64,000 nt of DNA from Elusimicrobiota bacterium (GTDB lineage Bacteria; Elusimicrobiota; Elusimicrobia; UBA1565; UBA9628), in contig JACRDN010000020.1 in the NCBI GenBank assembly GCA_016218575.1, positions 62,001 to 126,000 on the forward strand, given 5' to 3'. Positions 32,577 to 41,934 of this stretch are shown one piece after another (the stretch's first letter is position 1; each line of letters starts with the position of its first letter). The notes beneath the pieces were generated by a model. It saw only the letters and a list, made by a program, of their open reading frames with translations. It did no database searches and was not told the origin of the DNA. Position numbers and translations under genes: made by a program.

Positions 32577-33898
32577 CGCGCCCGCTTGCCGACTCCGATG
32601 CGGGTCCTGCGGCTGCGGATGCGGGGAAGCGCCCGAGCCGGGGCGTCCGACCATTCGAACTCGAAGCCCCCGCAGCGCACGCTGTCGCCTTCTTGGATGC
32701 CGGCCTTTCGCAGGGCCTTGTCCACGCCGATGCGCTTGAGCGTACCTTGAAAGCGCGCCACGGCCTCGGGAAGGCTCGCGTCGAGCATGGCCGCGGTTCG
32801 CTCCACGTAGGCCCCGGAAAGCTGGTAGACTCCCCCGCCCAAGGGCCTGACCCGGAAGCCGGCCTCCACACTCAAGGAACGGGAGGCTTCAAGCCTCGGC
32901 TCGAGGGATTCGCCACGGGGATGGCGCGAGAGCTCGAGGATCAAGCGGTCGAGCAAAACGTCCACCCCTTGGCCGGTGGCCGCGGAAATGCCCAAGACCC
33001 GGCCCCGATAGCGGGAGCGGACTCTCTTGAGGACGGCCTGAGCCTCGGGAAGATCCATTTTATTTACGACCAATATCTTCGGCTTCCGGGAAAGCCTGGA
33101 ACTGAAAGCCTTGAGCTCCGCCTCGATGGCCTCGATTCCCTCGAGGGCGTCGCGCGCGTCGTAGCCCTGGGGATCGATCAAATGGACCAGCACTCGAGTG
33201 CGCTCGACGTGGCGCAGGAAATCCACGCCCAGCCCCTTGCCAGAGTGGGCGCCCTCGATCAAGCCGGGGATATCGGCGACCACGAAATGGACGGCCTTGT
33301 GGGAGGCCACCCCTAGTTGGGGGGCGAGGGTCGTAAAGGGGTAATCGGCGATCTTGGGGCGGGCCCTTGAGATGCGGGAAAGGAGGCTCGATTTTCCGGC
33401 GTTCGGGAAACCCGTCAGCCCCACGTCGGCCAGGAGCTTGAGCTCGAGGTCCAAGGTCGCGCGCTCGCCCGGCTCCCCCTTCTCGTAGAGGCGGGGTGCC
33501 GTATTGAAGCGGGTTTTGAAGGAGAGGTTGCCCCGCCCGCCCCTTCCGCCTCGCGCGGCGAGAAAGCGCTGGCCGGGCCGGGAAAGGTCCGCCAACAGGA
33601 CCGTCTTATAGACGATCGTGCCGACCGGGACCTGGATCACGACGTCGACGCCGGACTCGCCGGTTTTGCCCCCGCCCTTGCCGTGGGAACCCGAGCGGCC
33701 CTCGATGTGCGGGCGGTGGGCCAAGTCGAGGAGAGTGGTCAGGCGGGTAGTGGCCTCCAAATAAACATCCCCGCCTTTCCCGCCGTCGGCCCCGTCCGGG
33801 CCGCCGAACTGGATGAACTTCTCCCTATGGAAGGAAAGACAGCCGTTGCCCCCATCGCCCGCCTTGATGAAAACGCGGACTTTATCGATGAAGTTCAA
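32573..33898 (-). CDS. obg: GTPase Obg/CgtA
   Basis: Ribosome-associated GTPase needed for 50S assembly and stress control. The 441-residue protein has the Gly-rich Obg domain (1-158: GDGGNGCLSFHREKF, PDGADGGKGGDV), the G domain with G1 GFPNAGKSSLL, G3 DIPGL and G4 NKMD, and the OCT domain at the C-terminus (from about 345: EAGFRVRPLGGGVYQLSG). It lies 18 bases after rpmA, the common rplU-rpmA-obg order. Coupled translation with hpnC links isoprenoid genes to this transcript. Confidence 0.96.
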   Translation of the reverse strand: MNFIDKVRVFIKAGDGGNGCLSFHREKFIQFGGPDGADGGKGGDVYLEATTRLTTLLDLAHRPHIEGRSGSHGKGGGKTGESGVDVVIQVPVGTIVYKTVLLADLSRPGQRFLAARGGRGGRGNLSFKTRFNTAPRLYEKGEPGERATLDLELKLLADVGLTGFPNAGKSSLLSRISRARPKIADYPFTTLAPQLGVASHKAVHFVVADIPGLIEGAHSGKGLGVDFLRHVERTRVLVHLIDPQGYDARDALEGIEAIEAELKAFSSRLSRKPKILVVNKMDLPEAQAVLKRVRSRYRGRVLGISAATGQGVDVLLDRLILELSRHPRGESLEPRLEASRSLSVEAGFRVRPLGGGVYQLSGAYVERTAAMLDASLPEAVARFQGTLKRIGVDKALRKAGIQEGDSVRCGGFEFEWSDAPARALPRIRSRRTRIGVGKRAR

Positions 33899-33916
33899 GC
33901 AAGGGGGCGGGTTCGG

Positions 33917-34177
33917 CTAAGCGGCCGCGGGATAAATGCTGATGCGCTTCTTATCCTTGCGTGCCCACTCGAAGGTCACGACGCCGGAGGCCTTGGCGAA
34001 AAGCGTGTCGTCCTTGGCGCGTCCGACGTTGAGGCCCGGCAGGAATTTCGTGCCACGCTGGCGCACGATCACCATGCCGGCGAGGACCTTCTGCCCCCCG
34101 TAGCGCTTGACTCCGAGTCGCTGCCCGTGGCTGTCTCGGCCGTTGCTGGAAGAACCTTGAGCTTTTGTGTGTGCCAT
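33917..34177 (-). CDS. rpmA: 50S ribosomal protein L27
   Basis: An 86-residue protein whose N-terminus reaches the peptidyl-transferase centre. Motifs: [28 protein letters not shown] and [12 protein letters not shown]-like stretch ([13 protein letters not shown]). There is no Firmicute-type N-terminal extension that needs cleavage. It starts 2 bases after the rplU stop. Standard gene order. Confidence 0.98.
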   Translation of the reverse strand: MAHTKAQGSSSNGRDSHGQRLGVKRYGGQKVLAGMVIVRQRGTKFLPGLNVGRAKDDTLFAKASGVVTFEWARKDKKRISIYPAAA

Positions 34178-34179
34178 GG

Positions 34180-34491
34180 CTAGTTGAGGGAAATGGACTT
34201 AATAAGGATATCGGTCAGGCTCTGGCGATGACCCTGCAGCTTACGGTACGCCTTCTTGGGCCGCCTCTTAAATACCAGTATCTTCGGGCCGCGCTTTTGG
34301 CGCACGACCTCCGCGGTGACTCGCGCCTTCTGGGAAATCGCGGGATCCTTGCCCTGCTCCGGGTCGGCCACCGCCCATAACGCGTCAAAGGCGAGCTCCT
34401 TGCCCGCCTCGGCCTCGATCTTTTCCACCTGGATGGTCTTGCCGGGAGTCACCCAGTACTGCCTTCCGCCTGTTTCGATGATAGCGTACAT
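34180..34491 (-). CDS. rplU: 50S ribosomal protein L21
   Basis: A 103-residue large-subunit protein. Motifs: [37 protein letters not shown] and the C-terminal [30 protein letters not shown]. It is the first gene of the rplU-rpmA-obg run. The region before it has a 7-bp hairpin (34538-34560) and a direct repeat (34565-34605) that could be a leader. A TTGCAT-17-TATCTT match just upstream would give an almost leaderless transcript and is weak. Confidence 0.98.
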   Translation of the reverse strand: MYAIIETGGRQYWVTPGKTIQVEKIEAEAGKELAFDALWAVADPEQGKDPAISQKARVTAEVVRQKRGPKILVFKRRPKKAYRKLQGHRQSLTDILIKSISLN

Positions 34492-34737
34492 GAGCCTAAG
34501 ATAGCAAATTGAGGTGAAAAATGCAAATCAATGACCGGGGAGCCCTCCAAAAAGGCTCCCTGGTGATGTAGGTCCTAAGTCCCATATTGATGTAGGACTT
34601 AAGGGTAATTGTCGTTGCCTCTCAAAAACAATTTCTCAACCATTTAATGTTATTAGTTATTATTTATTATATATTTTGTGTCATATTTAAGCTCTTACTG
34701 TCTTTAATTCAGCCCCACGGATTTTTCGACGGGAAAT
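34492..34737. other. intergenic region between divergent rplU and nrdJ: hairpins, short repeat, AT-rich tract
   Basis: No coding sequence is seen. Reading from rplU: a hairpin GGGAGCC...GGCTCCC at 34538-34560; a direct repeat GATGTAGGTCCTAAG / GATGTAGGACTTAAG (34565-34579 and 34589-34603) whose second half also forms an imperfect hairpin; then a strongly AT-rich stretch (about 34619-34720) in an otherwise GC-rich window. The hairpin and repeat could be an L21-type ribosomal leader that controls rplU. The AT tract is probably the upstream element of the nrdJ promoter at 34738-34766. Confidence 0.6.
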
Positions 34738-34766
34738 TTGACAAAAGAATCGAAGGCTGTTACACT
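34738..34766 (+). promoter_or_regulatory. sigma70-type promoter of nrdJ
   Basis: -35 box TTGACA (34738-34743), a 17-base spacer and -10 box TACACT (34761-34766). Transcription would begin near 34773, giving a leader of about 48 bases. The leader contains a hairpin GAAGGA-GCGAG-TCCTTC (34776-34792) whose arm includes an AAGGAG sequence, so that sequence is probably not free as a ribosome site. The AT-rich tract directly upstream could act as an UP element. Confidence 0.75.
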
Positions 34767-34821
34767 ACTAGCTGCGAAGGAGCGAGTCCTTCCATAATTG
34801 AACGCAGGCGGGAGAGTCACA

Positions 34822-37350
34822 GTGAAATCAAAATCAACCGACACGGCCACCATCCACCGGAAGCTGCCCAAAATCAGCGTGACCGAGAACCAGGCCAAGG
34901 TCATCAAGGATAAATACCTTCGCGACGCGCCGAGCATCGAGACCTGGCTGGACGGAGTGGCCCACAACATCGCCCTGGCGGAAATCCTATTCCACTCAGA
35001 CGCCGAGAAGTGGGGCGTTTTCGAGGGCGTCGACCACAAAGTCCACGTTGCCGCCGGCCAAGCCGCGGCAGCCCCGTCGCGCATGATCCTTTTCCACGAG
35101 GGCAGCTCCGAATCCGGGCAGCGCGAGGCCAATTTCCTGCGCCTGGTCAAGAACCTCGAGACGGTCTATTCCAAAGTGCCGGAGGCCCGCAAACTCGCCG
35201 ATGCCGCCGGCGCCAAGTTCTTCGAGATGCTCTCCAATTGGGACTTCCTGCCCAACTCCCCCACCTTAATGAACGCGGGCCGGGAGCTGCAGCAGCTTTC
35301 CGCCTGCTACGTCCTGCCCGTGCCGGACTCCATGGAGGCGATCACCAAGGCCCTCTCGGCCCAGTCCCTGATCCAGAAATCCGGGGGAGGGACGGGTTTC
35401 GCCTTCAGCCGTCTGCGCCCGAAAGGCGACATCGTCAAGAAAACCCAGGGCGTGGCCTCCGGCGCCGTCTCCTTCATGCAGATCTTCGACAAGCTGACCG
35501 ACGTGGTCAAGCAGGGCGGAACCAGGCGCGGGGCTAACATGGGCATCCTCCACTATACCCATCCAGAGATCAAGGAGTTCATCACCATGAAGTCCCAGCC
35601 GGGAGTCATGGAGAATTTCAATGTATCGGTCGCGGTGGATGAAAAATTCATGAAGGCCGTGGCCGCCGACGCCGAGTACGACCTCGTCAACCCCCACAGC
35701 AAGGAGCCGATGGGCAAGGCGCGCGCCAAGGAGATTTTCGACCTCATGGTGGACTACGCCTGGAAGACCGGAGACCCCGGCTTCATCGTGATCGACCGCA
35801 TCAACAACTCTGGCTCCAACCCCACACCCGCTATCGGGCAAATCGAGAGCACCAATCCCTGCGGCGAGCAGCCGCTGCTTCCTTGGGAGCCCTGCAACCT
35901 GGGCTCCATCAACCTCGCGAACTTCGTGGAAGGCGAGCTCATGAGGGGAAAGTTCAATTTCAAGCGCCTGGCCGCCACGGTGCACACGGCCGTGCGCTTC
36001 CTCGATGACGTGATAGAGGTCAACAACTACCCCCTGCCGGAGATCGAGCAGTTGGCCAAGGGCAACCGCCGCATCGGGCTCGGGGTCATGGGCTACGCAG
36101 AGGCCCTGGTCAAGATGGGGATCGCCTTCGACTCTCCGGCGTCCCTCGACTTCGCGACCAAGCTCATGCGCTTCATCAACGACACGGCCATGGCCGCCTC
36201 GGAGGCCCTGGCCAAGGACCGCGGGACTTTCCCCAATTGGAAGAACTCGATCTACGACCCAGAGAGCATCCACTACCGCAACGAAAACCGCGCCCCGCGC
36301 CACTGCGCGCGCACGACCATCGCGCCCACCGGCACGATCGCCATCGCTGCCGGGCTCCAGGGAAGCGGCATCGAGCCGTTCTTCGCCATCGCCTACACTC
36401 GCTACAACGCCAAGGCCTTGGACGCCATCAAGAAGGGCGAGACCCCGGCGCCCCAGGACGTGTTCTTCGAGGTCAACCCTCTCTTTAAGGAAGTGGCCGA
36501 GCGCAACAACTTCTTTGGGCTGGCAGAGGGTGAGCTTTGGAACCGCATAAACGAGAATCACAAGGCCGTGCGGGGCATCCCCGAGATCCCCGCTCCCATC
36601 CAAAAGCTCTTCGCCACGGCCCACGACGTGTCCGTGGACTTCCACGTCAAGATCCAGGCAGCTTTCCAAGAGCACACCGACAACGGAGTCTCCAAGACCA
36701 TCAACCTGCCCAACTCGGCCACGGCCGAGGACGTGCGAAGCGCCTACCTCATGGCCTACAAGCTCGGCTGCAAGGGGATCACCATTTACCGCGACGGCTC
36801 CAAGACCCAGCAGGTCTTGAACCTCGCATCCACCCCGACCAAGAGCCGGCGGCGGGACCTCTCGCAGACTTTCGGGGTCTCCTCCGAGTACTACTTCATC
36901 AAGACCGGCTACGGCCCCCTCCACATCCACATCAACTACGATGAGCGCGGGCCTTACCAGGTCTTCACGAACATCCCGCCGCTGGGGACCGAGATCGCGG
37001 CCTTGACCTCTCTGGTCGGCATCCTCCTCTCCAAGTACCTGGCGGAGGGAGGCGACCCCTTGAGGATCCTCAAGCACCTGAACTCGGTCAAGGGAGACAA
37101 GACCATCGGCTTCGGGGACAGCCGGGTCAACTCCATCGCCCACGCGATCTCGATTGCTCTGCGCCAGCACTTGAAGAAGACCGGCTGGCTCACCGAATCC
37201 GAGGACGCGGCCCAGCAGAAGGACAGCTCGGAGATGGCGGCCCTGCCTCTGGCGGAGTTCTGCCCCAAGTGCTATTCCTCCAACGTGGCCCACGAGTCGG
37301 GCTGCTCAGGCCCCACCTGCCACGACTGCGGCTATTCGGAGTGCTCGTAA
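34822..37350 (+). CDS. nrdJ: adenosylcobalamin-dependent (class II) ribonucleotide reductase
   Basis: Reduces ribonucleotides to deoxyribonucleotides using a cobalamin radical, independent of oxygen. The 842-residue protein has NSPTLMNAGRELQQLSACYVLPV, the GGTGFAFSRLRP loop, the active-site NPCGEQPLLPWEPCNLGSINL and the C-terminal redox region CPKCYSSNV...CSGPTCHDCGYSEC, which recycles the active-site disulfide. No ATP-cone or intein is seen. The GTG at 34822 is preferred because GGGAG lies 8 bases upstream and the predicted start point leaves it a clean leader; a TTG at 34798 would add 8 residues. A strong terminator follows. The enzyme needs B12, whose synthesis genes are not in this window. 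Confidence 0.94.
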   Translation: MKSKSTDTATIHRKLPKISVTENQAKVIKDKYLRDAPSIETWLDGVAHNIALAEILFHSDAEKWGVFEGVDHKVHVAAGQAAAAPSRMILFHEGSSESGQREANFLRLVKNLETVYSKVPEARKLADAAGAKFFEMLSNWDFLPNSPTLMNAGRELQQLSACYVLPVPDSMEAITKALSAQSLIQKSGGGTGFAFSRLRPKGDIVKKTQGVASGAVSFMQIFDKLTDVVKQGGTRRGANMGILHYTHPEIKEFITMKSQPGVMENFNVSVAVDEKFMKAVAADAEYDLVNPHSKEPMGKARAKEIFDLMVDYAWKTGDPGFIVIDRINNSGSNPTPAIGQIESTNPCGEQPLLPWEPCNLGSINLANFVEGELMRGKFNFKRLAATVHTAVRFLDDVIEVNNYPLPEIEQLAKGNRRIGLGVMGYAEALVKMGIAFDSPASLDFATKLMRFINDTAMAASEALAKDRGTFPNWKNSIYDPESIHYRNENRAPRHCARTTIAPTGTIAIAAGLQGSGIEPFFAIAYTRYNAKALDAIKKGETPAPQDVFFEVNPLFKEVAERNNFFGLAEGELWNRINENHKAVRGIPEIPAPIQKLFATAHDVSVDFHVKIQAAFQEHTDNGVSKTINLPNSATAEDVRSAYLMAYKLGCKGITIYRDGSKTQQVLNLASTPTKSRRRDLSQTFGVSSEYYFIKTGYGPLHIHINYDERGPYQVFTNIPPLGTEIAALTSLVGILLSKYLAEGGDPLRILKHLNSVKGDKTIGFGDSRVNSIAHAISIALRQHLKKTGWLTESEDAAQQKDSSEMAALPLAEFCPKCYSSNVAHESGCSGPTCHDCGYSECS

Positions 37351-37374
37351 GGCCGCTTTCGATAGGGAATTCAT

Positions 37375-37413
37375 AAAAAGAGCCGCCGCCCCAAAAAGGC
37401 GGCGGCTCTTTTT
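37375..37413 (+). terminator. intrinsic terminator after nrdJ
   Basis: A perfect 16-bp hairpin (AAAAAGAGCCGCCGCC and its complement) around a CCAAAAA loop, ending in a run of T. It lies 25 bases after the nrdJ stop. The flanking A and T runs make it able to work in both directions. Confidence 0.92.
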
Positions 37414-37451
37414 CTACTTTCCGATGTGATTTGGGTCACAATGTCATTTCC

Positions 37452-37480
37452 TTGATTTTACCTCTTAAACGACCTATACT
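37452..37480 (+). promoter_or_regulatory. sigma70-type promoter of the prepilin gene cluster
   Basis: -35 box TTGATT (37452-37457), 17-base spacer, -10 box TATACT (37475-37480). It lies between the nrdJ terminator and the prepilin gene at 37517, leaving a leader of about 30 bases. No strong Shine-Dalgarno sequence precedes the ATG. Confidence 0.7.
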
Positions 37481-37516
37481 TGCCGAGAGGCCGAGAATCG
37501 CTCTCCAACAACCGCC

Positions 37517-40072
37517 ATGAGCCACTGCAAGCGCGGCATGACTTTGGTCGAAATTCTGGTGGCCATCAGTATTTTGACCGTCGGAGTGATCGGCTTCATG
37601 GGCGCCTTCAAGTACATCAGCAAGTCCATCCACCTTTCCCGGACCACGACCTTGGCGAGCAACCTCGCCCAGGAGAAGGTGGAGACCCTGAAGAACCTCA
37701 GCTATTACAAGCTTCTCATCTCCACGTCCTCGAGCGTGGACACTGACTTCAGCCCGGGCCTCACCTACGACAATTCGAACTACCCTCCAGAGACGATCTC
37801 GATCGGTGGGATCACCTTCACCCGCTACACCTACGTAGCCCTGGCCCAAATAGACAGCGACATCATCTCGACGGTCACCTACACCTACCCGGACACGGGG
37901 ATGAAGCAGATCACGGTGCACGTCAAATGGAGGGAAGGGGCCGTCAACAAGAAAGTTTACCTCACCAACCTCCTAGAGAATCCCAATGTCAGCCCCTTGG
38001 ACACCAGCATCTCGGGAACCATCAGCAAAACGGGAGGCGGAGCCCTCGCCGGAGCCGTGGTCCGCGCCGAGCAAAATCCCGACTACAACGCCGTGTCCGA
38101 TGCCTCGGGAGGCTATTCCTTCCAAGTCTACCACGGCTCCTACACGGTGAGGGCCTCATCGGCGGGGTACTACGACGCGGTCTCGCCCCAGGTTTACGCC
38201 GCGCGGGGGACCCCGGCCTCGGCCAGCCTCACCCTCACGGCCATCGGCACCGGAACCGTGGCCGGCAACGCCTGGATCAGCTCCAACGTGGTGATAAGCC
38301 AGATAGTGGCCGGAACCAACACCGTGGTCGGCGACGGCTCGACTCAGGGGGTCGAGTACGTGGAGCTCTTCAACCCCACGACCCACTCCATCAACATCGG
38401 CTCGGGCGCCAGCTACAACCTCTACGTCGGCTACAAACGGCACGCGGCCGACGGGGGCAGTAACTTTTGCGGGACCGATGAGCCGATGACCTTTGTCTCG
38501 ACGTATGTCGCCTCGGGAAAGTATTACCTCATCGCCAACGCGACCTCCTTCTACGTCGCGGGAGTCCAGGTCGCGGCCGACGCATATTGGGACAGCAGTC
38601 TCTACGACGACCGCATCAGGAGCGCGCAGAGCGGCTGCCTTTACCTGACGCTCGACTGCAGCGATTCGGCAAGCCGCATCGACTCGGTGGGCTGGACCAA
38701 CAACGGGGGCTCCTCCCCTCCCTCCGACTGCACCGAGGGGACAGCCATCAGCCTGGCGGGCCAGGGGGGCCTGGCCACCGCAAATCAACTGGTGCGCATC
38801 TCGAGCCCTCTTCTGGTGAGCGACGACTACGGCAAGGCCTACGACTCCAACAACAACCTCACCGACTTCCTATACCCCTACGCAGGATTCTCCGGCATCA
38901 GCTATCGGCCCTACACCATGTCGAACTCCTCGCAAACCGTCATCTCCGGCATTCCCGCGGTCGGGGCCTCGATCGCGGCCAGCGACCCCTACTCGGGCTC
39001 GGCCATCGCCACGGCCGCCTACGTTTCGAGCGGCACCTTGAGCATCCTCTACGCCCCCTTCAGCTTCGTGGGAGTCACCACCGGGACCTGGAACGTGGTC
39101 ATCGCCAGCGGCAGCTTCTACGCCGACGTCGCCACCGTGACCGTCGTCCAGAACAGCACCACGAGCATCCCGAACGCCGCCACCGTCAACCCCTGGCGGG
39201 TGAGCAACGTCTACGCCGTCATGATGGACACTTCGAGCTTGAATGGTTTCGTGAGGGGGCTTGTCACCGACGTCAACAACAATAAGCTCAGCGGCATCCA
39301 GGTCCTGGCCGGCGGGGTGACCAAGACCACTGGCGCCAACGGAACCTATTTCGCCTCGGTAGCAAGCGGCACCGTCATCGTCATCGCCAATCCCAACAAT
39401 ACCGACCCGGCCTACGTCCAGGTGATCGCCATGCCGACGGTCAACACCGGGCAAATCACGGACCAGGACTTCATCCTCACCAAGGGCGGGGCTTTGCAGG
39501 GCTACCTCACCTCAGGAACTTCGCCGCTCCCCAATTTCGTGGTCACGGCCAACATCTCGGGCAGCCAGTACGGCTCCGGGACGTCCAACACCTCGGGATA
39601 CTTCACCATCCGCAACCTTTCCACGGCCACCTACACGGTCCAGCCGGTCCTGGAGGCGGGCCAGGACTCCAGCCCCAACACCATCACGGCCACGGTGAGC
39701 TCCACGGCCACGGTGTTCATAGGGACGTTCACCGTCTCCGGGGCCTTCGGAAATATCATCGGCTCGGTGACGGTGAACGGCTCGATTCTCACCTCGGGCT
39801 CGCTCGTCCTGGCCTCGACTGCGGCCCTGGCGAGCTCTCCGCCGCCCATCGTCGCCTCCTCGGCCCCGGCCCAAGCCCCGGTTTACGCGGTCTCGAGCCT
39901 GGCCGATGGGACCTTCGAGCTGCCGGTGCGCGGCAACTCCACGTATTTTCTGAGCGTGTACGTCCCCGTGGTGGCCACCAACGGAACTACCGTTACCATC
40001 ACCACCAAGACCTACTCCACTATTTTCGTCAGCCCCAGCGCCGACAAGACCCAGAACATCTCCGTGCCATGA
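37517..40072 (+). CDS. very large prepilin-like surface protein with lamin-tail and regulatory-like domains
   Basis: An 851-residue protein with a type IV prepilin start: CKRG followed by MTLVEILVAISILTVGVIGFM, cut after Gly by a PilD-type peptidase, Glu at +5 conserved. After about 150 residues of pilin-like sequence come a carboxypeptidase-regulatory-like beta domain (GALAGAVVRAEQNP...YSFQVYHGSYTVRASSAGYYD), a lamin-tail-like domain (GVEYVELFNPTTHSINIGS, about 275-390), and three or more further regulatory-like units (GFVRGLVTDVNNNKLSGIQVL, GALQGYLTSG, GNIIGSVTVNG). Pilins are normally 120-200 residues, so this is a minor pilin or pseudopilin carrying an adhesin. Its stop overlaps the next gene by 4 bases. 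Confidence 0.85.
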   Translation: MSHCKRGMTLVEILVAISILTVGVIGFMGAFKYISKSIHLSRTTTLASNLAQEKVETLKNLSYYKLLISTSSSVDTDFSPGLTYDNSNYPPETISIGGITFTRYTYVALAQIDSDIISTVTYTYPDTGMKQITVHVKWREGAVNKKVYLTNLLENPNVSPLDTSISGTISKTGGGALAGAVVRAEQNPDYNAVSDASGGYSFQVYHGSYTVRASSAGYYDAVSPQVYAARGTPASASLTLTAIGTGTVAGNAWISSNVVISQIVAGTNTVVGDGSTQGVEYVELFNPTTHSINIGSGASYNLYVGYKRHAADGGSNFCGTDEPMTFVSTYVASGKYYLIANATSFYVAGVQVAADAYWDSSLYDDRIRSAQSGCLYLTLDCSDSASRIDSVGWTNNGGSSPPSDCTEGTAISLAGQGGLATANQLVRISSPLLVSDDYGKAYDSNNNLTDFLYPYAGFSGISYRPYTMSNSSQTVISGIPAVGASIAASDPYSGSAIATAAYVSSGTLSILYAPFSFVGVTTGTWNVVIASGSFYADVATVTVVQNSTTSIPNAATVNPWRVSNVYAVMMDTSSLNGFVRGLVTDVNNNKLSGIQVLAGGVTKTTGANGTYFASVASGTVIVIANPNNTDPAYVQVIAMPTVNTGQITDQDFILTKGGALQGYLTSGTSPLPNFVVTANISGSQYGSGTSNTSGYFTIRNLSTATYTVQPVLEAGQDSSPNTITATVSSTATVFIGTFTVSGAFGNIIGSVTVNGSILTSGSLVLASTAALASSPPPIVASSAPAQAPVYAVSSLADGTFELPVRGNSTYFLSVYVPVVATNGTTVTITTKTYSTIFVSPSADKTQNISVP

Positions 40073-40566
40073 GAATGATGAGAGCCAGTCGCGGCTATAC
40101 CTTGACCGAGCTCATGATGGTCGTGGGCATCGTGGGAATCGTGGCCAGCACCGGCCCGACCTTGATGACCAAGCTCGAGGATTTCTACCTCATGAGCACG
40201 GCCCGCAGCGAGATCCAGCGCGACGCCCGAGCCAGTCTCGATACCATCAACCGGTATCTGCGCCAGGCCGTCAACGGCACGATCGTGATCGACGCCGACT
40301 CAAGCCAGGGACCGTACTCGCGCATTCGCTTTAAGCACGTGGACGGGCGCTACATGGAGTTCCGGCAGAGCGGCAACCAGCTGATACAGGTGATAGACTC
40401 CAATTCGTCGGTGATCAGCAAGAATCTAACCTACATCGCCTTCAGTTTCCCGAGAACCGACGACCCCACCATCATCAGCGTCTCATTGACCATGAGCAAG
40501 GCCATCCAGCTCAGCCGCACCAAGGTCCTGGAGCTAACCATCGAAAAGGTCCGGGTGATGAATTGA
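40069..40566 (+). CDS. prepilin-like protein (PilW/GspJ type)
   Basis: A 165-residue protein with the prepilin motif SRG followed by YTLTELMMVVGIVGIVAST, with Glu at position +5. The remainder has the alpha-helix followed by beta-rich head expected of minor pseudopilins (RFKHVDGRYMEFRQSGNQLIQVI). It overlaps the preceding large prepilin-like gene by 4 bases and precedes the PilX-like gene by 1 base, so the three are probably a minor-pilin set that starts assembly or tips the pilus. Confidence 0.85.
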   Translation: MRMMRASRGYTLTELMMVVGIVGIVASTGPTLMTKLEDFYLMSTARSEIQRDARASLDTINRYLRQAVNGTIVIDADSSQGPYSRIRFKHVDGRYMEFRQSGNQLIQVIDSNSSVISKNLTYIAFSFPRTDDPTIISVSLTMSKAIQLSRTKVLELTIEKVRVMN

Positions 40567-40567
40567 C

Positions 40568-41914
40568 ATGAAAAAGAAACCTCTCTCCAGGCAGATCGCG
40601 AAGGGGCAGGCCGCGGAGCGGCCAGTCCTGGGACCCGTCAGGAATTGCGTTGGGTCCCAGGGACAGGCGCTGGCCATCGTGGTGATCATTCTCCTCGTCA
40701 CCTCGATCATGGTGCCCTTGATGGTCTTCTATACCCAGAGAGAGGCCCTGTGGACGGCCAAGCAGTCCGCCAACACCTCGGCCTTCCACATGGCCGAGGC
40801 CGGGATCGAGAAAGGGTACCTGGCGGTCACCCAATCCACGGTCACCTGGGCCAATCTCCAGAACGGGACCTTGATCAGCAACTACAAATTCGACAAGGCC
40901 TTCACGGACTTGGGCGGCGGCTCCTACGCCATCTCGATCACAAGCGGCCCCGCCGTCCAGCAATGCACCATCATCAGCATCGGCCGGGATACCCGCGGCC
41001 GGGAGGTGCGGGCCATCAAGGCCGTCTACAGCAACTCCCCCCTGGGGGGCTTTGCCGTTTACTCCGGAGCCGGGCTCAAGGTGGATAATAAGGTCACGGT
41101 GGAGTGGGGAGCCGCGGTGAGCCCGCAAAGCATCACGCTCACGGGGGCCAACACCACGACTTACCCCCAATTCTGGTCCGCGGGGTCTATCGACGTTTTC
41201 GACACCAACCCCAATCCCCCCAATTGCGACGGCCCAAGCTGCTGCCAATGGCACACCTATTCCACCAACATCCCGCCCGCCCCCACCATTGACCTGGATT
41301 TCTACAAATCCTCGGCCACGGCCCAGACCGGCTGCCCCGCCGGCGGAAGCCCATCAGGAAGCTGCTACTATTCGGGCAATACGAGCTTCTCGGGAGTCAC
41401 GGACACGGGAGGCAAGACCCTTTACATAGACGGCAATCTCACCGTGGGCTCCCCCGGCATAGACATCATCGGCAACCTCATCGTCATGGGCACTTTTTCA
41501 ACAGGCAACGGCGTCTGGGGCAATGGCAACCACAGCATGGCGGTACCGCAAACCGCATGGAAGCAGTACTGCAAGAACTGGGCCCACTACCAGACCTTCG
41601 ACGGCTCCGCCCCTTCGGCGTTCCCGGGGCTCAACTCAAGCTACACCTCGGCCGCGAGCCTCACCTCCTCGAGCAACAAGCTGGCGGTCAAGGGACTGCT
41701 CTACGTCCAGGAAAACCTCTCGGTCGGCACCGGGAACGGGAACACGGACGTCAACGGGGTCATGTACATCCTAGGGTCGAGCACCATGTCCGCCAATTCC
41801 AGCGTCACCTTGTACTATGACGAGGAAACGGGCAGGAACATGAAGACCACCAACGTCCTCTTGACGCGGCAATCCTGGCAGGATGTGCTCTACAGCTGGC
41901 CGTCGGCCCTCTAA
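40568..41914 (+). CDS. PilX-like minor pilin / pilus-associated protein, polymer head
   Basis: A 448-residue protein. An unusually long basic leader (about 32 residues) precedes GQALAIVVIILLVTSIMVPLMVFY, a hydrophobic helix like the N-terminus of PilX-type proteins, which often lack the usual Glu5. The large remainder has Gly/Ser-rich beta sequence and a Cys-rich stretch (CDGPSCCQW, GCPAGGSPSGSCYY, about 215-265), and probably carries parallel beta-helix-like repeats toward the C-terminus (DGNLTVGSPGIDIIGNLIVMG, KGLLYVQENLSVGTGNG). It completes the prepilin cluster. Confidence 0.78.
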   Translation: MKKKPLSRQIAKGQAAERPVLGPVRNCVGSQGQALAIVVIILLVTSIMVPLMVFYTQREALWTAKQSANTSAFHMAEAGIEKGYLAVTQSTVTWANLQNGTLISNYKFDKAFTDLGGGSYAISITSGPAVQQCTIISIGRDTRGREVRAIKAVYSNSPLGGFAVYSGAGLKVDNKVTVEWGAAVSPQSITLTGANTTTYPQFWSAGSIDVFDTNPNPPNCDGPSCCQWHTYSTNIPPAPTIDLDFYKSSATAQTGCPAGGSPSGSCYYSGNTSFSGVTDTGGKTLYIDGNLTVGSPGIDIIGNLIVMGTFSTGNGVWGNGNHSMAVPQTAWKQYCKNWAHYQTFDGSAPSAFPGLNSSYTSAASLTSSSNKLAVKGLLYVQENLSVGTGNGNTDVNGVMYILGSSTMSANSSVTLYYDEETGRNMKTTNVLLTRQSWQDVLYSWPSAL

Positions 41915-41934
41915 AAGCGCTAGAATCTTCGGTC

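Noticed and set aside
34619-34720. AT-rich tract considered as a replication origin
   Set aside because: There is no cluster of DnaA boxes and no dnaA next to it. A strong nrdJ promoter directly follows, which explains the AT-richness more simply.
35266-37293. A 675-residue open frame on the minus strand opposite nrdJ
   Set aside because: It is an antisense shadow of a well-recognised GC-rich gene. The translation has no motif, and the plus-strand product has all class II reductase signatures.
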